IMG/VR virus record: IMGVR_UViG_3300045116_000254
Location: 1 to 37,745 of that record
DNA: 37,745 bases
Direction: 5' to 3' (one strand)
Source of the DNA: a virus
The notes under the pieces are model-generated. The model had not been told where the DNA came from. It ran no database searches and saw nothing but the letters and a program-made list of their open reading frames with translations. The position numbers and the translations under genes were made by a program. Shown here piece after piece: positions 1 through 6,591 of this stretch (within the stretch, counting starts at the first letter, position 1; every line of letters begins with the position of its first letter).

Positions 1-1391
1 CTCGACTGTTTTGCAAGCCTCTCCCGTCGTTTTTTTACATACATTCTGACGCGATCGTCATAGGTGTACGGCACGAATGGGGCGTCTGGATCCTGCTTGG
101 ATTGGATCGGTCGGGACATCAAAAAGTACCTCAAACAGTCATAGGTGTCGTCGCCACAATAAGGATCCGTGTCAGTTGAATCAACCTTAAGCACGTCTTC
201 CGGCCTGTGCGGATCGTGGACCAACCTGGGCAGGCACGCAATAAGTTGCTTGCACCTCGGATGAATCATCAACCTCGGACCTTTCTCAGTGACACGCAAA
301 TAATCCCTGACCTGTCTCGCCCCCTGGACCCTATCAGTGTTGGCTTTGACGAGATAAACACGACGATTCTCTGGATCCATCAGAGAGAATTGTTCGGCAA
401 GTGTGGGGCCACCATCACGGCCACGAGCCCAGCAATCAGCCCCTCCGATAGCTGTGTTGTGTTGGATCCTGATCGACTCGGGCCACGAGTGAATCACCTT
501 GCTCTGCTCCTCTGGATACATCTCGCGCTCGACAAGCTCTCTCAAAACATACACACCACCACGTTCATCGGTGACAAACAACAGCCAGACAGCGGGATGC
601 CAGTGCCCTGGATCGTGTGACCAGAACGCTTGCCAGTGTTTCTCTGGCTGCCAATCGAGAGGAAGAACGTGTGTTGAGACAGAGAACTCAGAAAAGAACT
701 GACCGGCAAACACAGACCAATCACCATCAAGGTAGGCTCGTCGCAGAACCTCGTTCGGCTCTGACTCCAACCGGTGTACGTAATCAGGGTCGTGCTCCAG
801 GATCAGAGGGTTGTCGTAAACCATGGAGGCAATGAAATAAAAGTCTGAAGGAATCTCTCTATCACGGTACCGTCTATCGACGAACAATCTCTTTAGCCAT
901 CCGTGTCCGATTCCGCCAGGGTTTCCTGTCAGGAGACACGTCGCCTGTATCCCAGACACGGCAGATCGGTTGGATCCACGCAATGTCCAGAACCAGCCCT
1001 CCTCCCACTGCCCAGCCTCATCGATTAGGAGCAAGTGAAACTCTCGGCCCTGGTATCGGAGCACGTCATCCTCGCCCTCGCAGTAACAGAACTCGATTGA
1101 TGATCCGTTTGGCAAGTTGATGATGTTCTCTGATTTGCTGTAGTATTGATCGAGCCACGGATGTTCTGTGAGCAGTGGTCGGACGTGGTTTGCGCGGAGC
1201 TCTGGATAGGTGCGCCTGAACAATCCAACCTTGAGTCCTGGCGTTTCCATCGCGCGATAAAGAGCAATCGCACGCAGGCCAAAAGACTTCCCACCTCCGC
1301 GGGCCCCACCAAAAAATACAACTGGCCACTGGTAGGACGCTGCCAAAAACTCTGACTGCTTTTCGGTTAGTTTGATCCTGATCTCATTCAT
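1..1391 (-). CDS. terL: Terminase large subunit (partial at window edge)
   Basis: DNA-packaging motor ATPase and nuclease. Starting at the ATG at 1391, the frame stays open to base 1 (about 463 codons), so the 3' end is cut by the window. A Walker A-type loop GGARGGGKS lies at residues 28-36. A Walker B LLLIDEAG with catalytic Asp/Glu lies near 124-125, followed by the coupling segment LTGNPGG. The C-terminal nuclease half has candidate acidic residues in SHDPG and GGADCWA, and a typical late segment YDCLRYFLMSRP close to the window edge. The start overlaps the end of the small-subunit gene (ATGAATGA), which indicates translational coupling. Joining to base 37745 would add seven codons and then TGA, giving about 470 residues, a normal size for the family. 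Family assignment is secure; the exact C-terminus is inference. Confidence 0.93.
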   Translation of the reverse strand, partial: MNEIRIKLTEKQSEFLAASYQWPVVFFGGARGGGKSFGLRAIALYRAMETPGLKVGLFRRTYPELRANHVRPLLTEHPWLDQYYSKSENIINLPNGSSIEFCYCEGEDDVLRYQGREFHLLLIDEAGQWEEGWFWTLRGSNRSAVSGIQATCLLTGNPGGIGHGWLKRLFVDRRYRDREIPSDFYFIASMVYDNPLILEHDPDYVHRLESEPNEVLRRAYLDGDWSVFAGQFFSEFSVSTHVLPLDWQPEKHWQAFWSHDPGHWHPAVWLLFVTDERGGVYVLRELVEREMYPEEQSKVIHSWPESIRIQHNTAIGGADCWARGRDGGPTLAEQFSLMDPENRRVYLVKANTDRVQGARQVRDYLRVTEKGPRLMIHPRCKQLIACLPRLVHDPHRPEDVLKVDSTDTDPYCGDDTYDCLRYFLMSRPIQSKQDPDAPFVPYTYDDRVRMYVKKRRERLAKQS

Positions 1392-1803
1392 TCGGTTTCT
1401 TTACCGTGGTGAGATTCTCGACAATGACTTTCATCGTGTTGCCATCCGCATCAGTATGTGCGAGCTTGTCGCCGTACGCCTTAGGATGCAGTTTGCAGGC
1501 TAGCCACTTGAGAGCATCAACCTTAACCTTAACCGCACCGTAATTTCTATTGTCGCAATTATCAATCTCAGCTTGTATTCTGTCAGAGTATTGGTTTGCT
1601 TGTTCAATTCTCGCGCGAGCATACTGTGCGTCGCGCTCGGGCGTGCAATGAGCGGCTTGCAACAGCATGTTGATCGCATAGCCAATCTCAGAGCCTATCT
1701 GCCGGAGAGACTTACCATTGACGAGCTCGGCGCAAATCGATTCAAACATTTCGTCCGTGATGTCTTTGTATGATTTTTTTTGACGCGTCGTGTCTTGTTC
1801 CAT
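1384..1803 (-). CDS. terS: Terminase small subunit
   Basis: Recognises phage DNA for packaging and hands it to the large subunit. The 139-residue protein has an N-terminal helix-turn-helix segment (GKSLRQIGSEIG, about residues 29-40). It ends in the pattern typical of Sf6/P22-like small terminases, WLACKLHPKAYGDK, followed by a short charged tail. It directly precedes and overlaps terL. The ATG at 1803 has no visible Shine-Dalgarno sequence and sits about 9 bases after a good -10 element (TACAAT), so the message may be leaderless. This looks like the first gene of the late, virion-forming unit. Confidence 0.85.
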   Translation of the reverse strand: MEQDTTRQKKSYKDITDEMFESICAELVNGKSLRQIGSEIGYAINMLLQAAHCTPERDAQYARARIEQANQYSDRIQAEIDNCDNRNYGAVKVKVDALKWLACKLHPKAYGDKLAHTDADGNTMKVIVENLTTVKKPNE

Positions 1804-1811
1804 ACGTAACT

Positions 1812-1840
1812 ATTGTAAAACAAAAGCGTAATATAAGCAA
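1812..1840 (-). promoter_or_regulatory. Promoter for terS/late unit
   Basis: Reading the minus strand, TTGCTT (1840-1835), a 17-base spacer and TACAAT (1817-1812) form a good sigma70-type promoter. The expected transcript start (about 1805) falls within a few bases of the terS ATG at 1803. It lies back-to-back with the plus-strand promoter at 1849-1877. Confidence 0.6.
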
Positions 1841-1848
1841 CATAGCAA

Positions 1849-1877
1849 TTGACAGAACCCTATCGTTAGCCTATAAG
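1849..1877 (+). promoter_or_regulatory. Promoter for nuclease-helicase unit
   Basis: TTGACA (1849-1854), 17-base spacer, TATAAG (1872-1877): a near-consensus sigma70 promoter. The transcript start is expected at about 1884, which is the A of the first in-frame ATG of the following gene, so the transcript would have no leader. It is the strongest promoter match seen in the window. Confidence 0.7.
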
Positions 1878-1883
1878 AGTATC

Positions 1884-2291
1884 ATGACAGACCAAATCGT
1901 TTCAGAAAAATCAAAGGCAGCATCGTTGTTGGGAAGAATCAAGAGTCTTAAGAAGACAATATCATCCAGAAAAAACGGCAAAGATCAGAAGCCTCATCTC
2001 ATGAAAACAAAATACTTTGTGTCAATATTTCCTCACAAGCTCGTCGATAATAATTGGCATAAGAAATTTCCTATGAAGATAGATGGCAAACATACGACGT
2101 ACAATCCTGACTATCGTTGTGATGAGTTGGATTGTTGGATTGAGCTGTGCACGTCTAAACCAAACATGTCTGAACAAGGATGCAAATGGGCCGAAATGAT
2201 AAGGCAAGGGCACAAGCTCAGAGTGTTTTGGTGGGAGGGTAACGAGATAACAGATGAAGTAGTAAGTCGTTACACGAGGGAGAAAGAATGA
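1884..2291 (+). CDS. Small PD-(D/E)XK/VSR-like nuclease candidate
   Basis: Start chosen at ATG 1884, immediately after a TTGACA-17-TATAAG promoter; the open frame extends upstream to 1770, but that part overlaps the promoter. The product has 135 residues. The first 40 residues are basic. The core reads TTYNPDYRCD, then WIELC, then an Arg/Lys-rich region and LRVFWWEG. This order (Pro-Asp strand, hydrophobic strand with Glu87, later helix) is that of small phage endonucleases and VSR/VRR-NUC-like folds, where the template has binding by P75-D76 and E87. The usual E-x-K is E-L-C here, with Lys92 three residues later, so activity is uncertain. The stop overlaps the helicase start by ATGA, implying coupled expression and a shared job. 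Function is inferred. Confidence 0.5.
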   Translation: MTDQIVSEKSKAASLLGRIKSLKKTISSRKNGKDQKPHLMKTKYFVSIFPHKLVDNNWHKKFPMKIDGKHTTYNPDYRCDELDCWIELCTSKPNMSEQGCKWAEMIRQGHKLRVFWWEGNEITDEVVSRYTREKE

Positions 2292-3970
2292 TCATCGAAC
2301 TACACGGGAACAGGGTTGTTGCTTTCAACTCATACTCTCATCGCATCTTGTTGAAGAGTCTCGGGTGGCGTTGGGATCCGGCGGCAAAGACATGGTGGAC
2401 AGACAATCCTGACAGAGTGAAGAACAACGAACTGCTTTCAATGTGCCCTCAGTCTGTGAAGAAATGGGTTGGTGAGGCAGAGGTTAGGAGATCTGAGTCG
2501 GTCAAAGATTCTCTTGCAACTGACGCAGACATATCAATCCCGTGTCCATACGGCCTGTCATACCTACCTTATCAGAAGGCGGGGATTGCCTACGCACTCG
2601 GACGTTCGGCCACGCTGATCGGTGACGAGATGGGTTTGGGGAAAACGATCCAGGCAATAGGGTTGATCAACGCTGATCAGTCGATCCAAACCGTTTTGAT
2701 TGTGTGCCCTGCTTCGCTTAAGTTGAACTGGAAGCGGGAGTTGGAAAAGTGGTTGACAAGAAAGATGTTGACTGAAGTCATTGACTCAAAGACTGGGTGG
2801 ATGAAGGCGCAGATTGCAATCATCAACTACGACATTTTGCATAAATATAGAGACGAGATTTGTGTGTCTGCTTGGGATCTGTTGGTATGCGACGAATCCC
2901 ACTATTTGAAGAACCCAAAAACAAACAGAACAAAGCTTGTCTTGGGATACAAGACTCCGAAGCGGGAAGGGTATGTCTCGCCCATACCGTGTAAGCGCAA
3001 AGTGTTTTTGACAGGAACAGCGATTTGCAACAAGCCGATAGAGTTGTGGCCTACAGTAAGGGCGATGGATCCACATGGTCTCGGGCTGAACTGGAAGAAA
3101 TATGTTGAGCGATACTGTGGTGGGCATGTGATCTGCATTGGGAAGGACGAATTTGGTGGTGACAAAATGGCATGGGACACAAACGGGGCGTCAAACCTCG
3201 GAGAGCTTCAAACAAAGCTGCGCGAGAAGTTCATGATAAGGCGTCAAAAATCTGACGTTCTGATAGATCTTCCTCCGAAGCGCAGGCAGATCATTGAGTT
3301 GCCAGTCAACGATTTCAATCGACCGTTCGTCAAGGCAGAGTTGGCAGAGTACGAGAAGAGGGAATCGCTGATCGAAGACTTGAAGGCGCAGGTGGAGGCT
3401 CTTAAGGATGGTGATCCAGAGGAGTACAACAGGGCAGCAACACAGTTGAAAGAAGCACGGCAAGTGATGTTCAACGAGATGGCAAAGGTCCGGCACGATA
3501 CGGCAGTGGCCAAGGTCCCGTCGCTGATCGAGTACTTAGTTGATTTGTTGGACAATGACGACGACAAAAAAATTGTGTTTTTCGCGCATCACCATGATGT
3601 TATTGATAAAGTCCGCGACAAATTCAAAGACATTTCTACTGTGCTGACAGGGCAAACAAAGAAGGAAGACAGACAGGCGGCGGTTGATAGTTTCCAGTCA
3701 GATCCAAAGTGTAAACTATTCATCGGGTCGATCACTGCGGCCGGCGTCGGGATCACTTTGACAGCTAGCAGCCACGTTGTTTTCGGAGAACTGGACTGGG
3801 TGCCTGGAAACATGACCCAGGCAGAGGACCGGTGTCACAGGATTGGACAGAAAGATAGCGTGTTGGTTCAGCACATCGTGCTTGACGGCAGCCTCGACGC
3901 CAAGATGGCAAAGCGCTTGATTGAAAAACAACACGTGATTGAGGCTACTCTAAACGGAGGTGGACAATGA
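2288..3970 (+). CDS. SNF2-family (SMARCAL1-like) DNA helicase/translocase
   Basis: ATP-dependent DNA translocase of superfamily 2, 560 residues. The N-terminal segment (about 20-45, LLKSLGWRWDPAAKTWW) resembles the HARP-like element of annealing helicases. RecA lobe 1 has motif I GDEMGLGKT (112-120), motif Ia CPASLKLNW, motif II DESH (202-205) and motif III LTGTAICN (241-248). A charged, probably helical linker spans about 345-400. Lobe 2 ends with motif VI QAEDRCHRIGQ (511-521), diagnostic of SNF2. All catalytic motifs are intact. It is translationally coupled (ATGA) to the nuclease-like gene before and the membrane-protein gene after. Related phage proteins are thought to work in replication-fork or recombination steps; a role in counter-defence or defence is possible but not shown by sequence. 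Confidence 0.92.
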   Translation: MIIELHGNRVVAFNSYSHRILLKSLGWRWDPAAKTWWTDNPDRVKNNELLSMCPQSVKKWVGEAEVRRSESVKDSLATDADISIPCPYGLSYLPYQKAGIAYALGRSATLIGDEMGLGKTIQAIGLINADQSIQTVLIVCPASLKLNWKRELEKWLTRKMLTEVIDSKTGWMKAQIAIINYDILHKYRDEICVSAWDLLVCDESHYLKNPKTNRTKLVLGYKTPKREGYVSPIPCKRKVFLTGTAICNKPIELWPTVRAMDPHGLGLNWKKYVERYCGGHVICIGKDEFGGDKMAWDTNGASNLGELQTKLREKFMIRRQKSDVLIDLPPKRRQIIELPVNDFNRPFVKAELAEYEKRESLIEDLKAQVEALKDGDPEEYNRAATQLKEARQVMFNEMAKVRHDTAVAKVPSLIEYLVDLLDNDDDKKIVFFAHHHDVIDKVRDKFKDISTVLTGQTKKEDRQAAVDSFQSDPKCKLFIGSITAAGVGITLTASSHVVFGELDWVPGNMTQAEDRCHRIGQKDSVLVQHIVLDGSLDAKMAKRLIEKQHVIEATLNGGGQ

Positions 3971-4161
3971 CAATGGATCGACTGATGCAAATCATGATAA
4001 CGGTGGCAATCGTGGCAATAATTCTCATGTTGTCACTGATAGTCAACGACAGTGTAGTCAGGAATATTCCGGCGCAAACGAATCTATACCACAAGTGTTT
4101 CGAAGACGGACAATTCCAGGCAAGTGATTGGTGCTGCGAGAAACTGAATGTCACCAAGTGA
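3967..4161 (+). CDS. Small single-pass membrane protein
   Basis: 64 residues. The ATG overlaps the helicase stop (ATGA). Residues about 8-26 form one hydrophobic span (ITVAIVAIILMLSLIV) followed by a polar C-terminal tail with three cysteines (one in YHKCFE, two in WCCEK). Either N-in or N-out topology is possible. No family recognised. It is the last gene of the plus-strand unit, and its stop codon abuts the stop of the convergent minus-strand gene with no base between them. Confidence 0.6.
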   Translation: MTMDRLMQIMITVAIVAIILMLSLIVNDSVVRNIPAQTNLYHKCFEDGQFQASDWCCEKLNVTK

Positions 4162-4311
4162 TCATTTCTTTTTCTTAGGCATCTTGTACTTTGACTTACC
4201 GGCCTTGTCCATTGCTATGGCGTAGGCTTGTCTTGCTGGTCGTCCACTTCGGATGAGTTCTGCTGTGTTTGAGTTGATAATCTGTCGTGAGGTTCCGGAT
4301 TTAAGTGGCAT
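4162..4311 (-). CDS. Small basic phage protein (PLKSG...AGKSK type)
   Basis: A 49-residue gene that is easily missed by length filters. It starts MPLKSGTSRQII and contains RPARQAYAIAMDKAGKSKYK, ending in a lysine run. This matches the recurring phage small-protein pattern 'PLKSG...I..N...L...G.P.kQAvAIA..KAGKSK', whose function is unknown to me. It overlaps the 3' end of the preceding gene (4215-4571) in another frame. It is the last gene of the DNA-metabolism unit. The strong family-like pattern, rather than length, supports it as real. Confidence 0.75.
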   Translation of the reverse strand: MPLKSGTSRQIINSNTAELIRSGRPARQAYAIAMDKAGKSKYKMPKKKK

Positions 4312-4571
4312 GTCATTTGGTCCCATAGCTGCCGGATCTCGACTCCGTTCTTGTTACCGAAGTCTTGATTATAGATCCAGTCTGCTAGTTGACCAGGGGC
4401 TCTGAGGTCTTGCTCAATGATTGCCACGACCAAAGCCTCAAGCCGTTGTGATCCTGAAAACAATACGCGCTCACCTGAGTAAGCCGTTAGTGCGTTTCCG
4501 ACTGCGTCGCATGTCACATGATGATTGTAAATCTCGATGATGGCGTTGTAAAACATACCGTATTTGATCAT
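4215..4571 (-). CDS. Hypothetical protein
   Basis: 118 residues. The ATG follows directly on the stop of the RusA-like gene (TAAATG), with GGGGGAG as ribosome binding site. The body is mixed alpha/beta (IIEIYNHHVTCDAV, LEALVVAIIEQDLRA). The C-terminal 30 residues are Gln/Ser/Thr-rich and probably disordered. No family recognised; position suggests an accessory role in replication or recombination. Confidence 0.65.
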   Translation of the reverse strand: MIKYGMFYNAIIEIYNHHVTCDAVGNALTAYSGERVLFSGSQRLEALVVAIIEQDLRAPGQLADWIYNQDFGNKNGVEIRQLWDQMTCHLNPEPHDRLSTQTQQNSSEVDDQQDKPTP

Positions 4572-4967
4572 TTACTCCCCCTTTTTGAACGAAATAAGCA
4601 CACCTTTTTCATCCTTGTTAACACGGAATGAATCACTGAACCCGAGGACATTTCCCCACCCATCACCTTGCATGAATCCGCCATAGACAAGGGCATCCAG
4701 GATAATCTTGCGGCCTCCGGCAGCGATGTTGTCTGGATCCCTTCGCTTGTCTGGCTCGCACCAAATGAAATCAATATTGACCGGAACAGTGATTGTCTCG
4801 AAGCGCTTTGATTTGGCCAGGGCAATTACCGCGCCCTCGTAATCAGCCTTGAGCTTGTGGTATTTGTGTTTGCCCCATTGTCCCTTACACGTTGTCACAA
4901 CTTCGTTGAGCCCTGGGAAAGTGAACGGGATCCACAGCGTTCTAATTTCGTGTAGCTCTTGATTCAT
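4572..4967 (-). CDS. rusA: RusA-like Holliday-junction resolvase
   Basis: 131 residues, the usual RusA length. It resolves four-way DNA junctions arising in recombination and replication so that DNA can be packaged. The signature lies in the middle: KRRDPDNIAAGGRKIILDAL followed by a short segment GGFMQGDGW, with the conserved acidic residues of DPDN and the later Asp expected to bind Mg2+. The N-terminal strand IPFTFPGLNE is also as in the family. It belongs to the minus-strand DNA-metabolism unit with a Cas4/RecB-like nuclease and a putative annealing protein upstream. Confidence 0.87.
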   Translation of the reverse strand: MNQELHEIRTLWIPFTFPGLNEVVTTCKGQWGKHKYHKLKADYEGAVIALAKSKRFETITVPVNIDFIWCEPDKRRDPDNIAAGGRKIILDALVYGGFMQGDGWGNVLGFSDSFRVNKDEKGVLISFKKGE

Positions 4968-5205
4968 CTGGCTCCTGGGATGTTAGGTTTGTGCCGGCAA
5001 CAAGTGATTCGATTGCGTCGTTGCGCGAGAAATCAAACGTGCGGCTGATCATCATTGTGCATTGCTTGTCGCCCTTCTCTATTTTACCAACCAGGATTCC
5101 ACTGATCTCTTGTTTTTCAAGAAAGTCAATGACGGCATTAAACGTGTTTTGCAACTTCCGTTGGTATTTCTCTCCACATTGGTGTTTCGTCGTCTGGTCT
5201 GACAT
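4942..5205 (-). CDS. Hypothetical protein
   Basis: 87 residues with ribosome binding site GGTGGTGAG before ATG 5205. The 3' end overlaps the RusA-like gene by 26 bases. Central alpha/beta pattern (AVIDFLEKQEISGILVGKI); polar C-terminus. No family recognised. Confidence 0.6.
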   Translation of the reverse strand: MSDQTTKHQCGEKYQRKLQNTFNAVIDFLEKQEISGILVGKIEKGDKQCTMMISRTFDFSRNDAIESLVAGTNLTSQEPDESRATRN

Positions 5206-5423
5206 ATCTCACCACCTTGTCTGTGAACCTCGCCACGATTGTTATATAGTTTGAAATCAAAATTTCTTCAATTGACGGTTCTTGCACGGAGACTTCTTCG
5301 AGAGGATCCCCGTCGAGGATGAGAGTGTCAATTGTAAGATACATCTTTTCACCCTGCTCGCGCGTTATCGCGATGGATTCGAGCCGGCCACCGAAGTTGT
5401 CCTCGATTGACCATGACTTTCAT
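5138..5423 (-). CDS. Hypothetical protein, apparent one-base frameshift
   Basis: The plain open frame runs only from ATG 5344 to 5138 (68 residues, MYLTIDTLILDGDP...). The same frame upstream is open to 5420 and reads like protein (IEDNFGGRLESIAITREQGEK), but it has no start codon. An ATG at 5423, overlapping the stop of the preceding gene (ATGA), starts MKVMV and then goes out of frame, stopping after 24 codons. Skipping one A in the bases around 5407-5409 would join them to MKVMV-IEDNFGGRL..., a coherent 94-residue protein. So this is either a sequencing/assembly indel, a mutated gene, or a +1 programmed shift. No family recognised; the middle is acidic and beta-rich. Confidence 0.55.
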
Positions 5424-5851
5424 TTTTCAATCTCCTCAAGTGCTTGTTTGGCTATCTCAAAACCTTCGCCATCCATTGTTGTAAAATTTAACCGTGGGCC
5501 TCCAATGTATTCTTCACCCCAAGAAGAATTTGACGCATATTTTTCCAACACCTCTTTTGCGAGCTTAAGTTTCTTAAGTTTTGAGATGAGGGAGGAGATG
5601 TAATTCCAGTAGCGATCAACCTGCTGTCTATCGGAGTTTTTTTCTTCCTCAGAAAGATCAGAATAATTAGTGTTTATTTGTCTTTCCCAATGATTATAGT
5701 CGTCCATAAACATTATCATGTAATTACGTTTATCCTCCGCTGGCCTGAGTTTTGAATGTAAATATTTTTGCCAGTCGGCCCATCTTTCATGTTCAATCTC
5801 TGCAAGTTTTTCGTATAACTCTTTTTCTATTTCTTCGATTGTGTAGCTCAT
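5420..5851 (-). CDS. Conserved hypothetical phage protein (HERWADW family)
   Basis: 143 residues from ATG 5851, chosen because GAAAGGATATT gives a good ribosome binding site there. The frame is open further up to 5935, but that part lies in a strongly structured element. The N-terminal half has the pattern ELYEKLAEIEHERWADWQKY, then NYSDLSEEEKNSDR, common to phage proteins of unknown function whose homologues pair a His/Glu/Arg/Trp helix with a Ser-Asp-Arg helix. The rest is helical and charged. The stop overlaps the next start (ATGA). Confidence 0.75.
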   Translation of the reverse strand: MSYTIEEIEKELYEKLAEIEHERWADWQKYLHSKLRPAEDKRNYMIMFMDDYNHWERQINTNYSDLSEEEKNSDRQQVDRYWNYISSLISKLKKLKLAKEVLEKYASNSSWGEEYIGGPRLNFTTMDGEGFEIAKQALEEIEK

Positions 5852-5864
5852 AATATCCTTTCTC

Positions 5865-5978
5865 ACACCCTCATCGGGAGCGGCAGGATTGGATACCTGC
5901 AAGCATGTATTGTGGCCACAAGGAACATGCACCATTACGATGGCGAGTTTAATTTCTCCACGCTCCCGATCAAGGTGT
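5865..5978 (-). ncRNA. Cloverleaf-like structured RNA element
   Basis: On the minus strand, 5978-5961 pairs with 5882-5865 over 18 positions (one G-G mismatch, one G-U). Inside lie four hairpins in order: GAG/CTC (5958-5945), GCCAT/ATGGT (5944-5931), GCATGT/ACATGC (5930-5903) enclosing the palindrome TTGTGGCCACAA, and GCAGG/CCTGC (5900-5883). The last abuts the closing stem directly, two bases (TG) separate the closing stem from the first hairpin, and the last loop (TATCCAAT) recalls a T-arm. This is tRNA-like spacing, but no hairpin has a normal 5-bp/7-base anticodon arm, so it is not a standard tRNA. It sits between two genes, in the leader of the 5420-5851 gene. Confidence 0.5.
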
Positions 5979-5982
5979 TAAT
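5958..5982 (-). repeat. Intergenic direct repeat, copy 1
   Basis: Minus-strand AACACCTTGATCGGGAGCG followed by TGGAGA. Nearly the same string follows the next upstream gene at 6272-6300. This copy forms the 5' arm of the cloverleaf-like element. Confidence 0.55.
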
Positions 5983-6229
5983 TTAACCGTAAAACATAAA
6001 AACCGTTATCGTCTGTTTTTCTGACAGAAAAAACTTTTTCTGATCTTTTTTGTCTAAAGTAAGACCCCATATAAGTTGATGGGGGTGTTTTGATGGTCCA
6101 TTCATTTTTTTCAATAAACAGGGCCTCTCCAATTTCCAACATAGAAATTTCTCTGATGATGGGAGATTTGATGATTCTTCTTGGCAAGAATTCCAACATA
6201 GAAACTTCTTCCTTTGTAAGTCTTTTCAT
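5978..6229 (-). CDS. Hypothetical protein (YF...K.F.VR...YVLR type)
   Basis: 83 residues from ATG 6229, chosen over the ATG at 6241 because GAGGAGTAAT directly precedes it. The order EISMLEIGEALFI, EWTIKTPPSTYMGSYFRQ, KVFSVRKTDDNGFYVLR resembles a recurring small phage protein with an 'EIGEA.FI ... K.P......R....KF.VR...D...V.R' layout, function unknown. It is probably a small beta-rich fold. The stop leads directly into the structured element. Confidence 0.65.
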   Translation of the reverse strand: MKRLTKEEVSMLEFLPRRIIKSPIIREISMLEIGEALFIEKNEWTIKTPPSTYMGSYFRQKRSEKVFSVRKTDDNGFYVLRLN

Positions 6230-6271
6230 ATTACTCCTCATCTTTTTCTATTAACATTTGTTTCTTTCTTT

Positions 6272-6300
6272 CCACGCCGCGCTTCCGATCAAGGTGTTAT
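6272..6300 (-). repeat. Intergenic direct repeat, copy 2
   Basis: Minus-strand AACACCTTGATCGGAAGCG, then CGGCG and TGGAAAG; same order as at 5958-5982 with a small insertion. It has no pairing partner nearby, so it looks like a partial copy of the 5' arm of the structured element. It lies in the gap after the gene at 6304-6591. Confidence 0.5.
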
Positions 6301-6303
6301 TTT

Positions 6304-6591
6304 TCATTCTTTTAATGATGTTTGTTCGTGAGTTGTCGGCCCTTCTGTTTTAGTTTCATCAACCTCGAAACAAACATAATAACTTTTTCCGCAAAGATCA
6401 CGAAATTCAGCCTTTTCTTCAACCCACACGTGATAACCAGACAGGGCAAGAGACTCTACCATTTTAACTCTCAGGTCGTAACACCACGCTCGTGCTGCTG
6501 GACCCCATAATATACTTGTTTCTGGAGAATATTCTTTTGCCTCGTCTAAAAACTTTTTAAGAGTGTTAACAATTTTATTTATCTCTCTCAT
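6304..6591 (-). CDS. Hypothetical protein
   Basis: 95 residues; ATG 6591 preceded by GAGGGAAAA and overlapping the stop of the upstream gene. Helical N-terminus, then WGPAARAWCYDLRVKMVESLALSGYHVWVEEK and a beta-strand YYVCFEVDE. The C-terminus is polar. No family recognised. Confidence 0.6.
   Translation of the reverse strand: MREINKIVNTLKKFLDEAKEYSPETSILWGPAARAWCYDLRVKMVESLALSGYHVWVEEKAEFRDLCGKSYYVCFEVDETKTEGPTTHEQTSLKE

Noticed and set aside
207-835. Plus-strand open frames over terL
   Set aside because: They are complements of a clearly coding terminase; low-complexity translations, no start signals.
1770-1883. Upstream extension of the nuclease-like gene
   Set aside because: It would run through the TTGACA/TATAAG promoter and overlap terS; the ATG at 1884 fits the expected transcript start.
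5852-5935. N-terminal extension MVHVPCGHNTC... of the HERWADW-family protein
   Set aside because: Overlaps the structured element; the ATG at 5851 has a much better ribosome binding site.
5865-5978. Ordinary tRNA gene
   Set aside because: Acceptor-like stem and T-arm-like hairpin are present but no 5-bp/7-base anticodon arm, no GG in the D-like loop, and an 8-base T-like loop.
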